Source of the DNA: Pseudoscleropodium purum
Taxonomy: Eukaryota > Streptophyta > Bryopsida > Hypnales > Brachytheciaceae
Direction of reading: 5' to 3'
Assembly (NCBI GenBank): GCA_963969395.1
Contig: OZ017795.1
Span: forward strand, 7,688,001-7,752,000
Length of the DNA stretch: 64,000 nt
Shown piece by piece: positions 46,860 through 58,545 of the stretch (positions are counted from its first letter, which is position 1; each line of letters begins with the position of its first letter). The position numbers and the translations under genes are program-made. A model generated the notes under the pieces. It did not search any database. It saw nothing but the letters and a program-made list of their open reading frames with translations, and had not been told where the DNA came from.

Positions 46860-49592
46860 ATGCCTGGAATTGGAGAGGTGCTGGCTCTGCCAGCGCCCTC
46901 CGAGGATGGCCTTGGCGTGTTGCCCGAGTCGCAGCTGCCTGCTCCCGATGTGGAGGCGGCAGCCCCTCCGCACAAGCCGCCCCAGATGGTGGCGACGCAG
47001 ACGAAAACGATAGGTATGATTCACCCCCCTCCCGACATTCGCAGCATTGTGGACAAAACCGCGCAGTTCGTGGCGAAGAACGGTCCTGAATTCGAGAAGC
47101 GCATCCTCGCGAACGAGAAGAACAATGTCAAGTTCAATTTTTTGAATTCCACGGATCCCTATCATGCGTATTACCAGCATCGCGTGAGTGAGTTTAAAAT
47201 CCAGCTCGCTGCGCCCGCTGGCGCGATACCCGTGGCTGCTGCGCCGGTGAAGACCGAGGAGGAAGCTCGGGCTCAAGAGCAAGCGGAGGCTAATGCCGCG
47301 GAAGCAGCGAAACCCCCTCGTAAAGTATTGGAGCCTCCGGAGCCCGATGTGTATACGGTGCATGTGCCGGAACTCGCTGCCACGCTAGATGTGGACATTA
47401 TTAAGTTGACTGCGCAGTACGTAGCGCGGAATGGGAAGACGTTCCTTACGGGGCTGACAAGTAGGGAGCATTCGAATCCGCAGTTTTCTTTTCTGAAGCC
47501 CACGCATAGTATGTTCACGTTCTTCACGGCGCTGGCTGATGCTTATTCGAAGGTTCTGGTGCCGCCTAAGGGGCTGGTGGAGAAGCTGGAAAAGGATGTA
47601 GGGAACAAGACAGGAATTTTGGAGCGGTGCTTGCACAGGCTGGAATGGGAAAGGTCACAGGCGATGGCACGGCAGAAAGCGGAGGACGAAATTGAGCAGG
47701 AGAGAATGCAGATGGCGCTTATTGATTGGCATGACTTCGTGGTCGTGGAGACTATTGAATTTGCGGAGGAGGAAGATGATGAATTGCCGCAACCGATGAC
47801 GTTGGAAGAGGTAATTGCCAGGAGCAAGATAACTGCTGCTGATGAAGAAGAGGTGGAGGCCACGGAAGCAGGCAGAGAGATGGAGATGGACATGGACGAA
47901 GAGGAGCTGCAGTTAGTGGAAGAGGGCATGAAGACGACGACAATCGCAGACGGTAAGACGGAGGAGCAGTTGCAGACCGAGGAGGACGAGGAAGAGGCCC
48001 CCATGAGGATCGTGACGAACTGGAAGCGCCCGGAGGAGCGTCTGCAACAAGCGGAGAAGGACGCCGCATCCAAGATGGTGAAATCGCCGATCACGGGTGA
48101 GCTCATTCCAGTGAACGAGATGGCGGAGCACATGCGCATCTCGTTGATTGATCCGAAGTACAAGGAACAGAAGGAGCGCATGATGGCCAAGTTGCGGGAG
48201 ACCACTCTGGCTCCAGATGATGAGATTTCACGGAACATTATGGGACTGGCGCGTACTCGACCGGACATTTTCGGAACCACAGAGGAGGAGGTTTCGAACG
48301 CTGTAATGGCGGAGATCGAGGTGAAGAAAGATGAGCCCAAGCAAGTGATATGGGACGGTCATACAGGCAGCATTGGGCGCACCGCCACTCAAGCCATGGC
48401 TCAAACCATGACCATTGAGGAGCAAATTGCGGCCATTCACAGAGAGAAGGCCAATGTGGGTCCGGATGGAAGACCGCTTCCTGGACCGCCTGCACCCGCT
48501 GTGCCAAGACTGGCGCCCACGCCTGTTCGACCACCTATGCCTCCTCCAGGCCTGGCATTGAACATTCCTAGACCATCACATCTGATGGGGCAGCAGAGTT
48601 CTGGCGTCGCTCCGCCTCCATTGGCTCAACCCCCTGTCAGACCACCGGTGGTTCTCCCCATACCTGCCCCGAGACCTGCTCCTCCTCCAAGGCCTGCACC
48701 TGCTCCTCCCACTCTTCCCACCCCGGCTGTGATGCTTACTCGGCCTCCGCCTCCTGCACCTCCAGCGATGCTTCCGCCGCCTACTCAGTATACTCCACTT
48801 CCGCCGCCACCTCCAAGGCCTTATATGGCCCCTGTAACATTGCCTCCACCTCCACCTCAAATGAATATGCCGCCGCCTCCGCCGCCTGAAGAGTTTCCCC
48901 CGCCACCCCCGGAGGAGCCTGAGCCAAAGAGACAGAAACTGGATGAGATTCCTCTTTTGCCTGAGGATCAGTTTCTTGCTCAACATCCGGTATGTCCACG
49001 TTTCATTCTGCTTAATGTTTCATCTGCCTATTTCTGCAAGTTTCAACTTTTGCTTAGTTTGATTTTTAATTTCCAAGTACGGAGTGCAGCAATTTAGTCT
49101 GTAAGTGCTCTAGGCTGTCTACTTTCATCCAGCTGGTACATGCTTTGATGCATCTGATATGAAGTATATGGGAGTGGGATATCATGAATTTTGTGTAGCC
49201 TGAATATAAGTTGACGTGTCTCTGGCTGTGGGCTTTGGAACGCAAACTTGTTGAGGAACCTGTTTGTTTCTCTCCGCTACTGTGAAGCGTAAACGATTTC
49301 TGTCTTGCTTTTTCTGGTGCAGGGTGCGGTACGAATCAGTATTTCGGTTCCAATTGTTGAAGGCGAGGCTCATTTGAATGGCCAGACATTGGAGCTTACT
49401 GTGTTATCTCTGTCGGAGTCGATCAAAAGCCTCAAAGAGAAAATCGCAGGGGAAGTTCAACTGGCCGCAAATAAGCAGAAACTGAGCAGTCAAGCAGTGT
49501 TTTTAAGAGACAACCAGTCTCTTGCGCATTATAACATTGGTCCTGGGGATACTCTATCCTTGGGTCTAAAGGAGCGCGGTGGTAGAAGATAA
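46860..49592 (+). CDS. SF3A1: Splicing factor 3A subunit 1 (SF3A1/SAP114/Prp21)
   Basis: Largest subunit of the SF3a heterotrimer. With SF3b it joins the U2 snRNP and helps it engage the branch site in the nucleus. Two coding exons, 46,860-48,989 and 49,323-49,592, are joined over a 333-bp GT-AG intron (CCG|GTATGT, GTGCAG|GGTGCG, phase 0), giving 799 aa, close to the animal and plant orthologues. In order: SURP1 (about 58-112, IRSIVDKTAQFVAKNG), SURP2 (about 176-230), the PRP21 core (about 240-480) with an acidic stretch, a long Pro-rich region (about 540-685), a basic KRQK near 690, and a C-terminal ubiquitin-like domain (about 715-799) ending LKERGGRR. The start is the ATG giving MPGIGEV; the upstream in-frame TTG at 46,833 is not used. 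Exon 1 is GC-rich against AT-rich flanks. Three telo-boxes lie upstream. A broken copy lies at 62.2 kb. Confidence 0.97.
48990..49322 (+). other. SF3A1 intron (333 bp)
   Basis: Donor GTATGT after the codons for QHP; acceptor CTTTTTCTGGTGCAG before the codons for GAVR. The join restores the conserved plant sequence leading into the ubiquitin-like domain. If retained, the frame stays open for about 35 codons and stops at 49,097, dropping that domain. Confidence 0.93.
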
Positions 49593-50400
49593 GCACAATG
49601 TATAGCGGATTCAATGTCAGGACAATTGTGGACTGCTTTTCTGCTTGTGTATTTACCCTCTAGTTAGTTAATGCGGTAATCCTGCAGTTCCCAAGAAAGC
49701 TCTTAAAAGGTGGGTGGTGGTCAACAATTTGTTTCTCGTCTTTCAAATGATTTTTTTGGTTGTTTGAAATTTTGAGCTCCAACCATGAATACACGTGAGT
49801 TACAGTGGTGTAACTTCTCTTCTGTAAAGATCTGCGTGGCAGCTGTAATATGGAAGTTGTAGGCCGGGAGAATTAACTTATACGTCTTGAACGAAAATCT
49901 ACATCCTTACCTTCTTTCATCGTGTGGTGTTTTTTGGTCATGAGCGAGTTGGGTGGCAAGGCATGTCACCCTATATACTGATTTGGCAGTGATGAGTGCC
50001 GTTGTTCCCAGGTTGAAGCTATTAGAGTGTGCTACTTTAGAACGCATACAGCGGTTCATACCCTAGAGTTTTCTGTGTTCAAAGCTTTGGGTGGCATCAG
50101 AGTGTTAAGCTTCAGTCTCCAGGGCCGGGCGGGTGGTAGCGAGACAGAATCTGAAAGCAGCAGTGCTCCGGATAAGTTGTTGAGTTCAGTTTAGCTCGGA
50201 AGTCAGATTTGTTGCGTTGATGAATAATTTACCGGCAATTAAAATTGTAAAAATGCGGTCTGCTCCCAATTTTGAATTAGGTTTGAATGCCGTGTTTGGA
50301 ATTATGACTACAACAAACATCGCAATTTCTGTGGATTTGGAATTACTTGTCTACGCTTATAAGTATTGGTGCTATGGGTTGCAAAATCTTCAAATTTTCA
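49593..50400 (+). other. SF3A1 3' untranslated/flanking sequence, duplicated at 62.7-63.4 kb
   Basis: Follows the TAA at 49,590. No strong polyadenylation signal stands out. From 49,699 to about 50,400 it is matched by 62,690-63,390 with the same order of landmarks (GCATGTCACCCTA, CTGATTTGGCAGTGATGAGT, CAGCGGTTCATACCC, GAGACAGAATCTGAAAGCAG). The plus-strand frame 50,217-50,486 is not considered a gene: the corresponding stretch of the copy carries an unrelated reading frame. Confidence 0.7.
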
Positions 50401-50721
50401 ATTATTATTTTGTATATAGTATAAAAAGAGAGGCATTAAATCAAGATGTTGTAGAAAGATTTTGTGTACAAATCTATCTATTGTAGATTATATATATATT
50501 GCCTCTAAAATGAAATCTTTGACTTTTGATTTGTTTTTGTCATTATAGATGAAGAAATTTGAAGCTTAAAGCATGTATATTGGGACATGCTAAACTACCT
50601 TGTCAAATGGTTTGGCATGCCTAGATTTGCTTTTTTTATCCTACTAGTTGGAGATTTGTAGAATTGTCAATTCAAAACATAGCAAAAATCAAGCTCTATA
50701 CTTCAAGCAATAATGTGTCCT

Positions 50722-50945
50722 ACATTTGACTTTTGCCATGGTAAGACAAAATGGGAAGCATAGAGAGGCTTTAGAAGCCCCCTTCCTTCAAAACAAGCTC
50801 AAATAAAAAAATTGAGCTTGTTTGGCATTTCAAGCTCAATTTTTATATTTCACATTCCACATTTGACTTTTACCATGGTATAATAGAATAGAAAACATTG
50901 GGAAGTGTTGGAAGCCCTCCCTCCAAATAAAACAAGCTTAAATAA
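50722..50945 (+). repeat. Diverged direct repeat, two units 137 bp apart
   Basis: ACATTTGACTTTTGCCATGG at 50,722 and ACATTTGACTTTTACCATGG at 50,859 each lead into a GAAGCCC(C/T)CC(T/C)TCC stretch and an ACAAGCT(C/T)AAATAA stretch. Between them CAAGCTCAAT and ATTGAGCTTG form a short stem. Confidence 0.75.
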
Positions 50946-52540
50946 CTCCTAGTTCATTGGGTTCACTATTGTTTAGATCTTAGCCCTATAATTTAATGAA
51001 TTCGTCAGTAGGACACAATTCAAATTTAGTTTTTTGCTATGTAATTGGTAACCCATGGCCTTTGTCTCATACTAAATATGTGCAAAAATTGTTTGGCATA
51101 CTCTATGTCATACAAACTAATATCTAAGATGTTCTTAGAATTGGAAATTTGGTCTTTATATCATCAAATTCCAAATCCTATATATAATATTTTTAAATAT
51201 TGTTCTATAATCTAATAAAATTGAGATTTGGTTTAGAATTAGAATTTATAGAATTATAACGTGGAACATAGTGAAAATTGGCCCTTATCCAAAGGACAAA
51301 CATAAAGACAAGAACCAACCCTTTCACAAAGGACTAAATATAAAGATACACTTTACAAATTTTGAAGTTCAATATCTAACAATAAAAAAGAAAAACTACT
51401 ATAAGGATATATTTTTATGAATTAGTATTTAAGTAAGGTAATACAACTAACTTGAAGATAGAATTCTATTCATTGATAAAATTAGTAAAGGTTTTAAATG
51501 TTTTTTGAGTATAGAAAAGTATCAAATAGATTTGCAAACTAGATTTTCATCAATCACTTTCAAGATAGTAAAAATAAAATAAGTTGATTGATAGGATTGC
51601 CTAATAAAAAAAAACTCTCAAATCTATTGATATGTAGATAGTAATGCCATTATGTAGGTTCCACTATTGGAAGAATATAATAATGCATATTTCTACTTGA
51701 AGGACAGAACAAAGAAGATAGGCTAGGGATGAACTTAAAAAATGGAGAAGTATATTCTTGCACATAACTTGGTTTGCAATTGAACTACTATTGTTCATAT
51801 TGAATCTATTTTAAATGGTTGTAAGAAACACTTAAAAGTCATATAGTTGTCTACATAGTATGTTTATAATCACAAAAAACATTTGAAAAGATTCCATTAG
51901 ATTGGTAATGAATATTAATGGTCATTGATGTTAATAAAATAGAACATTTCTTCTATATTAAAATGATGATTGTTTAATTTGAGCTAATGTTTGTACCATA
52001 TTTGTTTAGTAGTTGTCAATGCATATTCAAATTTATATTAGTTAATGATTGGCCTTATAAGTTCTATATTTCTACTCCATTTAGAACATACACTTCATCA
52101 AAAAGAAAGTTCAAACGTAATGAAAGATTTACTATTCTTTTTAGTGATGTCAAGTTTTATCTTTAAGAAGCTCAATTCTCTCCATCATCGTGTTGTCAAA
52201 CACTTGCCCTTGATCACTAGCTAGCACAACACTCATCCCAAATCTATTTTAGAAAACTTGGATACATTATAATTGACAAAGCTTACATCTTAATTACTAC
52301 TTCAAATCTCCTAAAAGGGAGACAGTTTAGAAGATTTTATGAAACATTGCCAAACATTTTCAATAAATTCAGATTGTTACAAGTACTCAAAATAATAAAA
52401 CCATAAAGATTATCTTCCTCACGATTCATGAGGTTTTCCTATGATAATAGTGATGATACACAGGGCCTCTGTGTATCAGTGAGGTTCACAAGGTGCAAAA
52501 ACGTACAAATAAAATTAAACATTCTCTTTTAAAGTTCTTG
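50946..52540. other. AT-rich intergenic DNA, no gene seen
   Basis: Very AT-rich sequence without notable frames, repeats or RNA genes, ending where the composition becomes more balanced near 52,540. Confidence 0.45.
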
Positions 52541-55484
52541 GATTTGACAACACAAATTTCTCAAATTTCAGACATGCTTCAAGTCGTCATTACGAAACTG
52601 ACCTGGACGTATGGGTAGTTGAGCGCAGTGAGCACAAAGCAAATTCAGGACACAACAGGATAGTCCAGATCGAAGTGAAATTCGGTGTCAAGCTTGTTGC
52701 CGTGGCTGAAGCGATCTGCATGAGCGGAACGATTTATGACTAAAGTAGGAGGCTCTTCAAATATTCATCTAAGAGCTGGTCCGCCTTTTCCATGTGGTTT
52801 CTTGCATGGGATTATTTTTAGCTCATTTTTCAGACAAAGAAAATTAGGTTCTGATTGTAACCCAAGTCGTTTCATATTTTGTGAGTCATTTTTGAATTAC
52901 TTGTGAATTTTCAAACAAGATGAGTCATAGGTCCCTATTTCTGACCCTAGGTCTTACATAAACCATTCACTTGCAACATCTGAAGAGAAATGGGAAAAGC
53001 AAAGAGAATGATTGGCTCTTGTAAAAACAAAAATATTTTTTATTGATTCATTCAATGACTGTAGAAGGACCATTTAAAGATCACCTCAAGTCCATTACAA
53101 GTGAGTCTACATGGACGGTTCTAAATGACCTCCAACATTAGAGCCTCCTATCTTAATGCACCGATCTCGCTCCACATTGTAGATTGAATTGTATCATCGA
53201 CAGTGATTACGCACTTGTGTTCACTGCAAAATTTAACTGTGACTTGTCAAATCTGTCCTAGTCTCGAAAGTCTCACTAAGTCTCAATGTACCAAGTCTCC
53301 ATTCAACTAGTCGGCCCGTCTTTTGAAAGGCTATACTGAGGGATTAGGCCCCCACATTAATTCCTTTCGATACTAAAATATCGTACTGAAACGCTATTTC
53401 AGCGAAATTCACTGAGTTGAAGAATAGTTATGATTCGGGGTATATAAACTCCTCTGCTTTCACCCATTCCATTGACGAGAGTTCAGGTATGAACGTTTTA
53501 GGCTAAAGGCGTTCTTAAACTGGGCCATGCACCAAGTTTTTAATCGAGTCTGCAAAGTGTGATGCGCACCCAAAATTCGAGGTTCAATGCTCCTGCTACT
53601 CAATCTCCAAATTGTCAACAATGGTGGACGAGTGACCCTTAAATGTGGCATGCAAAATCTTCTCCTGAAATTTGTTTCCTCAGGTCCACCAGCCTCGAAA
53701 TGGTTTGCTCTATTGAAAATTACTCCGCATCTGGAAACTTACCTGCCATTGTCACCTTCAGCACTGCAAGGCTACAATCAAAAGATCCTAAAGCGTTCAA
53801 GAGAGGCGTGTTTCAATGGCCAAGTGGCCAAGCGTAAGACAGAATTTGTCTCAACTGTCAATTGTACGCGATAAACTGGCCTCGGTCAGCTAGTTCTGAC
53901 CACCACTCTGACGAATTCGAAGTGAGCCGACAGCTGCAAGACAGAACAACATTGTGATCCAGATTAGAACAAGCAAAAATACTCCACTCTGAAAATACAT
54001 CCATTTTGTTCACCCATGTCCATCACATACAATGCAGTTCAGCTCCAATGCATGCTTAGTGAAACGCTCAAACGCCAACCTTGTGACTTCAAATGTCAAG
54101 ACTTGGAGTGCTGGATCGCAGCTGCGTGGTATTATCTTTCTGCAAGGCAAATAGCAACTGACTTCATCTGCCATTGACCTGCCGAATATAATATCGGCAG
54201 GAGGTGGCACTGACACTGCAAGTTTATCGTCAGAGTTCAAATGCTGTGCGAGTACATGCACGATGCTCTAAAGCACTACAACAGACTTCAAATGAAGGGT
54301 CTTACTATTCAATGATCAATATATAGACGAACACCATTGACGCTACTGTCCTCATTCCTCAACTCTCATATAACCGAGCACTTTAAAAACACGTATATAT
54401 ATCGTCTGTGATCGACGCAAGGAAACTCGATCATTTGACCGCAAGTAGTCGTAACTTAAAAGAGATATCGATTGCAACGTATCGTAATGCTAGCTATAAA
54501 CCAAGCGAGGATAGCATCCTTCCAATAATAATGTATGCACTGTTTTCCTCATTAATTTCAATAGACGTCCATGTAAGGTTTTAGGCTTAGCAACAAGCTC
54601 AAATCTTGTGGGCCTGAAGAGACACAAGATCGAATCCCAAACCGTAAAATTCATCAAGACTCAGTTGAAATGGTTGAGAAACTGTAAATCCCCCTAATTA
54701 ATTTATATATCTGACAAGTTTATTATTCTGATTGCACACTCTAAATCTGACAAGCACTATCCCAATTGCATACCCTAAGCTAGAGTGAGCAAAAGAACCT
54801 GGTTGCATTCCAGCTCCGCTCCAACATTGCAAAAGACTCATCAATCCAAAGCTCTCGGAAAGTCCATTACACTGTCCTCGATCAAGCATGATTGTGTGCA
54901 TCAAATACCATGTCCCATCAGAATGCAGTAATTTATCATTCATTAGAATCCTACTCTGGCAAGAATAGAATTGAACGAGATGGAGAAGCGGAATGTGGTT
55001 GCAGCTTGCGTTGCATGATGTGAGTCACGGGAGACTTGTTGGTAAGCCTTTATATGAGGTAACAGCACACCTGAAATTGTCCAAATTAAGGTTCAACATG
55101 GTTTCAATAGGTGCATTCTTTATTTCTACAATTAACAATGAAGTCATGCATTCATATGATCCTTAAGGTTTGTTGAGCATAAGGAAAATAGGGAATGGTG
55201 ACCCAAGGCTAAGCTTTGGGGTTGTAGCTTGACCTCTCCCAAAAAACTTTTTGTTTTAAAAAATATTTTAGGGGGTCAAGTTACAAACTCCAAGTAAGTT
55301 CGTACTGGGGGTATTACCTCCCAATCTCTCTATGGAGTCCTTACATGGTTAATTGGAAAAGTTTTTGTTGGTTCCAAACTTCCTAGAATTTTAGGGTAGT
55401 AAAAAGGAGATTTTAGATGATACTAAAATGCATTCCTCGGACATTGAATGAATAAACTATGAATTTTCAAAGGATTAAGAATTG
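52541..55484. other. Less AT-rich region, no gene established
   Basis: Composition changes here and remains more balanced to about 62 kb apart from AT-rich islands. Frames such as 53,587-53,874 (plus, MLLLLNLQIVNNGGRVTLKC onward), 54,010-54,261 (minus) and 54,698-54,943 (minus) have no domain I recognise and no supporting exons. At 54,580-54,640 a GATCGAATCCC string like a Pol III B box follows TTAGCAACAAGC at a plausible A-box distance, but no tRNA cloverleaf could be drawn. It could be a SINE head. Confidence 0.35.
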
Positions 55485-55492
55485 GTGTAGCC

Positions 55493-55811
55493 TAGGGTTG
55501 ATAGGACGGTCGGACATCCGGGACGTCTGAACGCGGATGCTGTATCCGTAGCGTCCGTTGACATTCGTGAACGCCGTCCACCCCGATACCCGTCCACCTT
55601 GGTACGGCCGTCCGCCCGGTTACAGCCGTCCGATCGACACACGGACTGATCTGGTCTGCATGATCTAAGCGTCCGCCTCGGGCCGTCCGCCCCGCCCCGC
55701 CCGTCCGCCTTCCGATGGCGGGAGGGACGCTGCGTTCGCTGACATCTGTGAGGACGGAGGTTCCAGTTACGAACGCCTTTTTCGGGCGGACGTAGAGATT
55801 CGTCAACCCTG
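55493..55811. mobile_element. GC-rich hAT-type MITE
   Basis: A 319-bp insertion starting TAGGGTTG and ending CAACCCTG (TAGGGTTG/CAGGGTTG when both are read inward), flanked by a perfect 8-bp duplication GTGTAGCC (55,485-55,492 and 55,812-55,819). The T/CAGGG end and 8-bp duplication are hAT hallmarks. Inside, (G/C)CGTCC followed by RCC or G recurs at least eight times on the plus strand, with GGACGG forms near both ends. It is far richer in G+C and CpG than anything around it. The 109- and 163-aa minus-strand frames across it are a consequence of that composition and not genes. Confidence 0.88.
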
Positions 55812-55819
55812 GTGTAGCC

Positions 55820-56540
55820 ATCCGTAATTGATATGAGGTGCTCAGGAGTTATAGTTTTACATTTTGGGCATGAATTTGTAGGAGTTGGTTTTAGGAATAG
55901 GTCACAATTAAGTACAATTGTCTTAGCTAGTTGCAAGCACAAAGAGTCTAGGATTAGTTTGGCCATTTTTCTATTACTTAGTTGATTTTGAATTTAAAAA
56001 TTCAATATATATGTATTGAAAGTTCAAATGCCTTAAGTACAAATTTCTAAAATTTGCTAAGCATGGCTACTTTAACTTACTTTATTGTAATAGTACTTAA
56101 AGAAAAGGAAGACAAAATGACATTAAAGATATTAATGTTTGTTATTTGGGATTTTTATCAATCATATAAATTATACATGAAGTAGTCAGTTGTTATTAAA
56201 TAAATTGACAACTTGGAAATTTCAATTGTTGTCATTTCAAACTAAGGTGTTATTGTATTTTTTTTTGTATGCATTGCAGAAAGAATGAATTTAATGCTTA
56301 TAAGAAAATCATTAAATTTTTTAATATTTTTATGAATTATTTAAAAAAAATGGGAATCATAATGATTAATAAATAATTAAAATTTTAATATTAAAAATAA
56401 TATCTATATTTATTGTTGCATTGTCCACATGTGATACAAATTTGATAATAATAAAAAAAATTTCATAGTAATAGTATGATATTAAGATATTAATTTTTTT
56501 TTAATTTAATTTAAAATCATTTTCATTGTTAAATTGTTGG
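55820..56540. other. AT-rich spacer, no gene seen
   Basis: Nothing recognised between the hAT MITE and the minisatellite. Confidence 0.45.
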
Positions 56541-56542
56541 TA

Positions 56543-56820
56543 CATTTGATATCATCATCTATTATCACATTTTTTGTTGCATTGTCAATACATTTGATAT
56601 CATCATCTATTATCATGTTTTTTGCTACATTGTTGGCACATTTGATATCATTATCTGTTATCATGTTCTTTATTGCATTGTCGGCACATTTGATATCATC
56701 ATTTGTTATCATGTTCTTTATTACATTGTCGATATATTTAATATCATCATTTACTATTATGTTTTTTGTCATATTGTCTATACACATTTGATATCATCAT
56801 CTACTATCATTTCATTTTTT
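56543..56820. repeat. 48-bp minisatellite, six units, open on both strands
   Basis: Units start at 56,543, 56,591, 56,639, 56,687, 56,735 and 56,785 with the phrase CATTTGATATCATCATCTAT. The first five starts are exactly 48 bp apart; the last carries a 2-bp insertion. Because 48 is a multiple of three and no unit holds an in-frame stop, both strands stay open: plus 56,534-56,791, and minus 56,787-56,506 with a 16-residue period (NMITDDDIKCADNAIK-like). I regard the frames as a by-product of the repeat. Confidence 0.92.
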
Positions 56821-58154
56821 CATAAAGTGTTAAAATTTATGATGAATTATATTTATTATTTTTTTCAACTCAAATATAAAATATGAATTTCTAACTGACA
56901 TAAGTTTCAACGTTGACTTCACATCTAACAACCAATGCAAGGGATTCTATGTCTGTTAGTTCTACAATTCTTGGCTTTTGGTATGTGCTTTTGAAACTGT
57001 TTTATCTCCTCATGCAACAGAAATAGTGATAAAAGCTCATATGTACATCCCCGTGACAAAAGGTGAGCCAGAGAGTGGGACACAAGGAACTGCACTAAAG
57101 GATACGCAACTAAGTTAGCTGTTGAATTGCCGGACCACTCGGACCCATCATGTGATCGACTAGCTGTATGCGGACTGCAGGAGATTCTTGCATTGGATCA
57201 CCGATTCACCACTAGCTAGCTAGCTGGACTGCAGCCGTGAATTTAATCAGGATATTATTCCAGTCCAGTCGATTACAATCATTTCTTTGCTTTGTCAGCT
57301 GCAAAAGCTTTACGCTGACGCGCATATAGTAGCGTTACGTACGTCGTACTGTTAGCATTATCGATCATAAATATCTTTGATCGAGCCGAATGGAATTGAA
57401 TAGCTAGCGGCAGAATGATGCACTCACTGGCCGGACAAAACCCAGCTTAGGGAGGTACGTAACTGTACTTATGCAAACGGCCGGCCTGGATTTTAGCTAA
57501 TATACTGACTCATGAAAGTTTGATTGATCGCAGAAGAGTAATCGATCTTACATACTCTTGATATATCGATCCAGGGTTACAACGAGATATAATGATGGAG
57601 ATTTTCAATGCTAATCTGGAGTTCTGGACTCTACGTACGTCCAGAGTCCAGACTACTGCATGACTCGTTACTGTACACCTTGGATCAAACATTCCATTTA
57701 GGTGCTTACAACGTCAATTTTGTTATATTCTGTTCCATTCGCCCAGAAGAAGTTGCCCGGCCTGAAATCAAAATCTATAACTTAGATTAGTCTAATAGCA
57801 TTAGTCACCCAATTTTGACATGTATTGGACCTTTCCAATTTGCACACTAGACATGAGTCATTTCTACAAAGTGTAAAACTTATTTTATTTGGGCAAGCAA
57901 TTGGATTTTATTGTGAGAGAATGACATCAAGTTCATCTTTATTTATGGTCAGTGTAAAGTGTGATTCAATATATGTTGGTTCATATGGGCTTAGTTGTGA
58001 AAAAAATGCTTGTTTAACAAGTAGCAATTTTAGGCAATAAAAGAGGTGCTTTTAGAATGTTAAACTTAATAGATATTTTGTTAAAATGGCAGCATTAATT
58101 CGTTTGGCATTTTTCCATGAATTTTCTACAATTGGTATAAATTTCAAACCCTCA
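56821..58154. other. Mixed intergenic DNA, no gene seen
   Basis: From about 57,050 to 57,700 it is more balanced, with many GCTAGC, ACGTACGT and CGATCGAT-type palindromic words. TCTGGACTCT (57,623-57,632) and AGAGTCCAGA (57,643-57,652) form a perfect 10-bp inverted repeat around ACGTACGTCC. No gene recognised. Confidence 0.4.
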
Positions 58155-58545
58155 AAGTCTCAAACCTTGAAATCTAGGACAGGTATACAATTTTGAATGC
58201 ATGTCCTAAACCGAAAAGTGCCAAGTTTGTGGAATACCGTCATTTTAATGAAATATTTATTACTTGTGCTTTCAAACTTTCACCAAATGGAATTAGGATG
58301 GTAGGTCATTGATCTTATACCTTTTCCAAATGGTCATTACTTCACCTAGTGATGGATTTAAGAAATACAAAATACACCGTAAAACCATCACTTGAATTTC
58401 TTAAAAAATTCACAATAATATCAAATTTTCCAAGTTTTTTTTAAAAGTAACGACTTGTAGTAGATATATGATTTCATGATTTTCATCTTTGCAAAACAGA
58501 TATTAAAAATCTCATTCATGAATACAGAGTTGCAAAATGGCAGCA
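58155..58545 (+). repeat. Old dispersed repeat blocks (partners at 44.2 and 60.4 kb)
   Basis: 58,155-58,260 shares CTAGGACAGGT, a TGTCCTAAA(C/A) block, TGCCAA and AATAC(C/G)G(T/C)CA(T/C)TTTAATGA with 60,430-60,545. 58,407-58,541 shares its landmarks with 44,180-44,312. These are diverged members of unidentified repeat families. Confidence 0.45.

Noticed and set aside
46638..47363. 241-aa minus-strand frame over SF3A1 exon 1
   Set aside because: A shadow of GC-rich coding sequence; no domain and it overlaps the real gene antisense.
47543..48340. 265-aa Ser-rich minus-strand frame
   Set aside because: Antisense shadow of the acidic region of SF3A1 (Glu/Asp codons read backwards as Ser/Phe/Leu).
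48576..48999. Arg-rich minus-strand frames
   Set aside because: Antisense of the Pro-rich stretch of SF3A1.
55475..55966. 163-aa and 109-aa minus-strand frames
   Set aside because: They run across the GC-rich hAT MITE; the Arg/Gly/Thr-rich content is a composition effect.
56543..56820. Possible CRISPR array
   Set aside because: Units are contiguous 48-bp tandem copies without unique spacers, in a plant nuclear genome.
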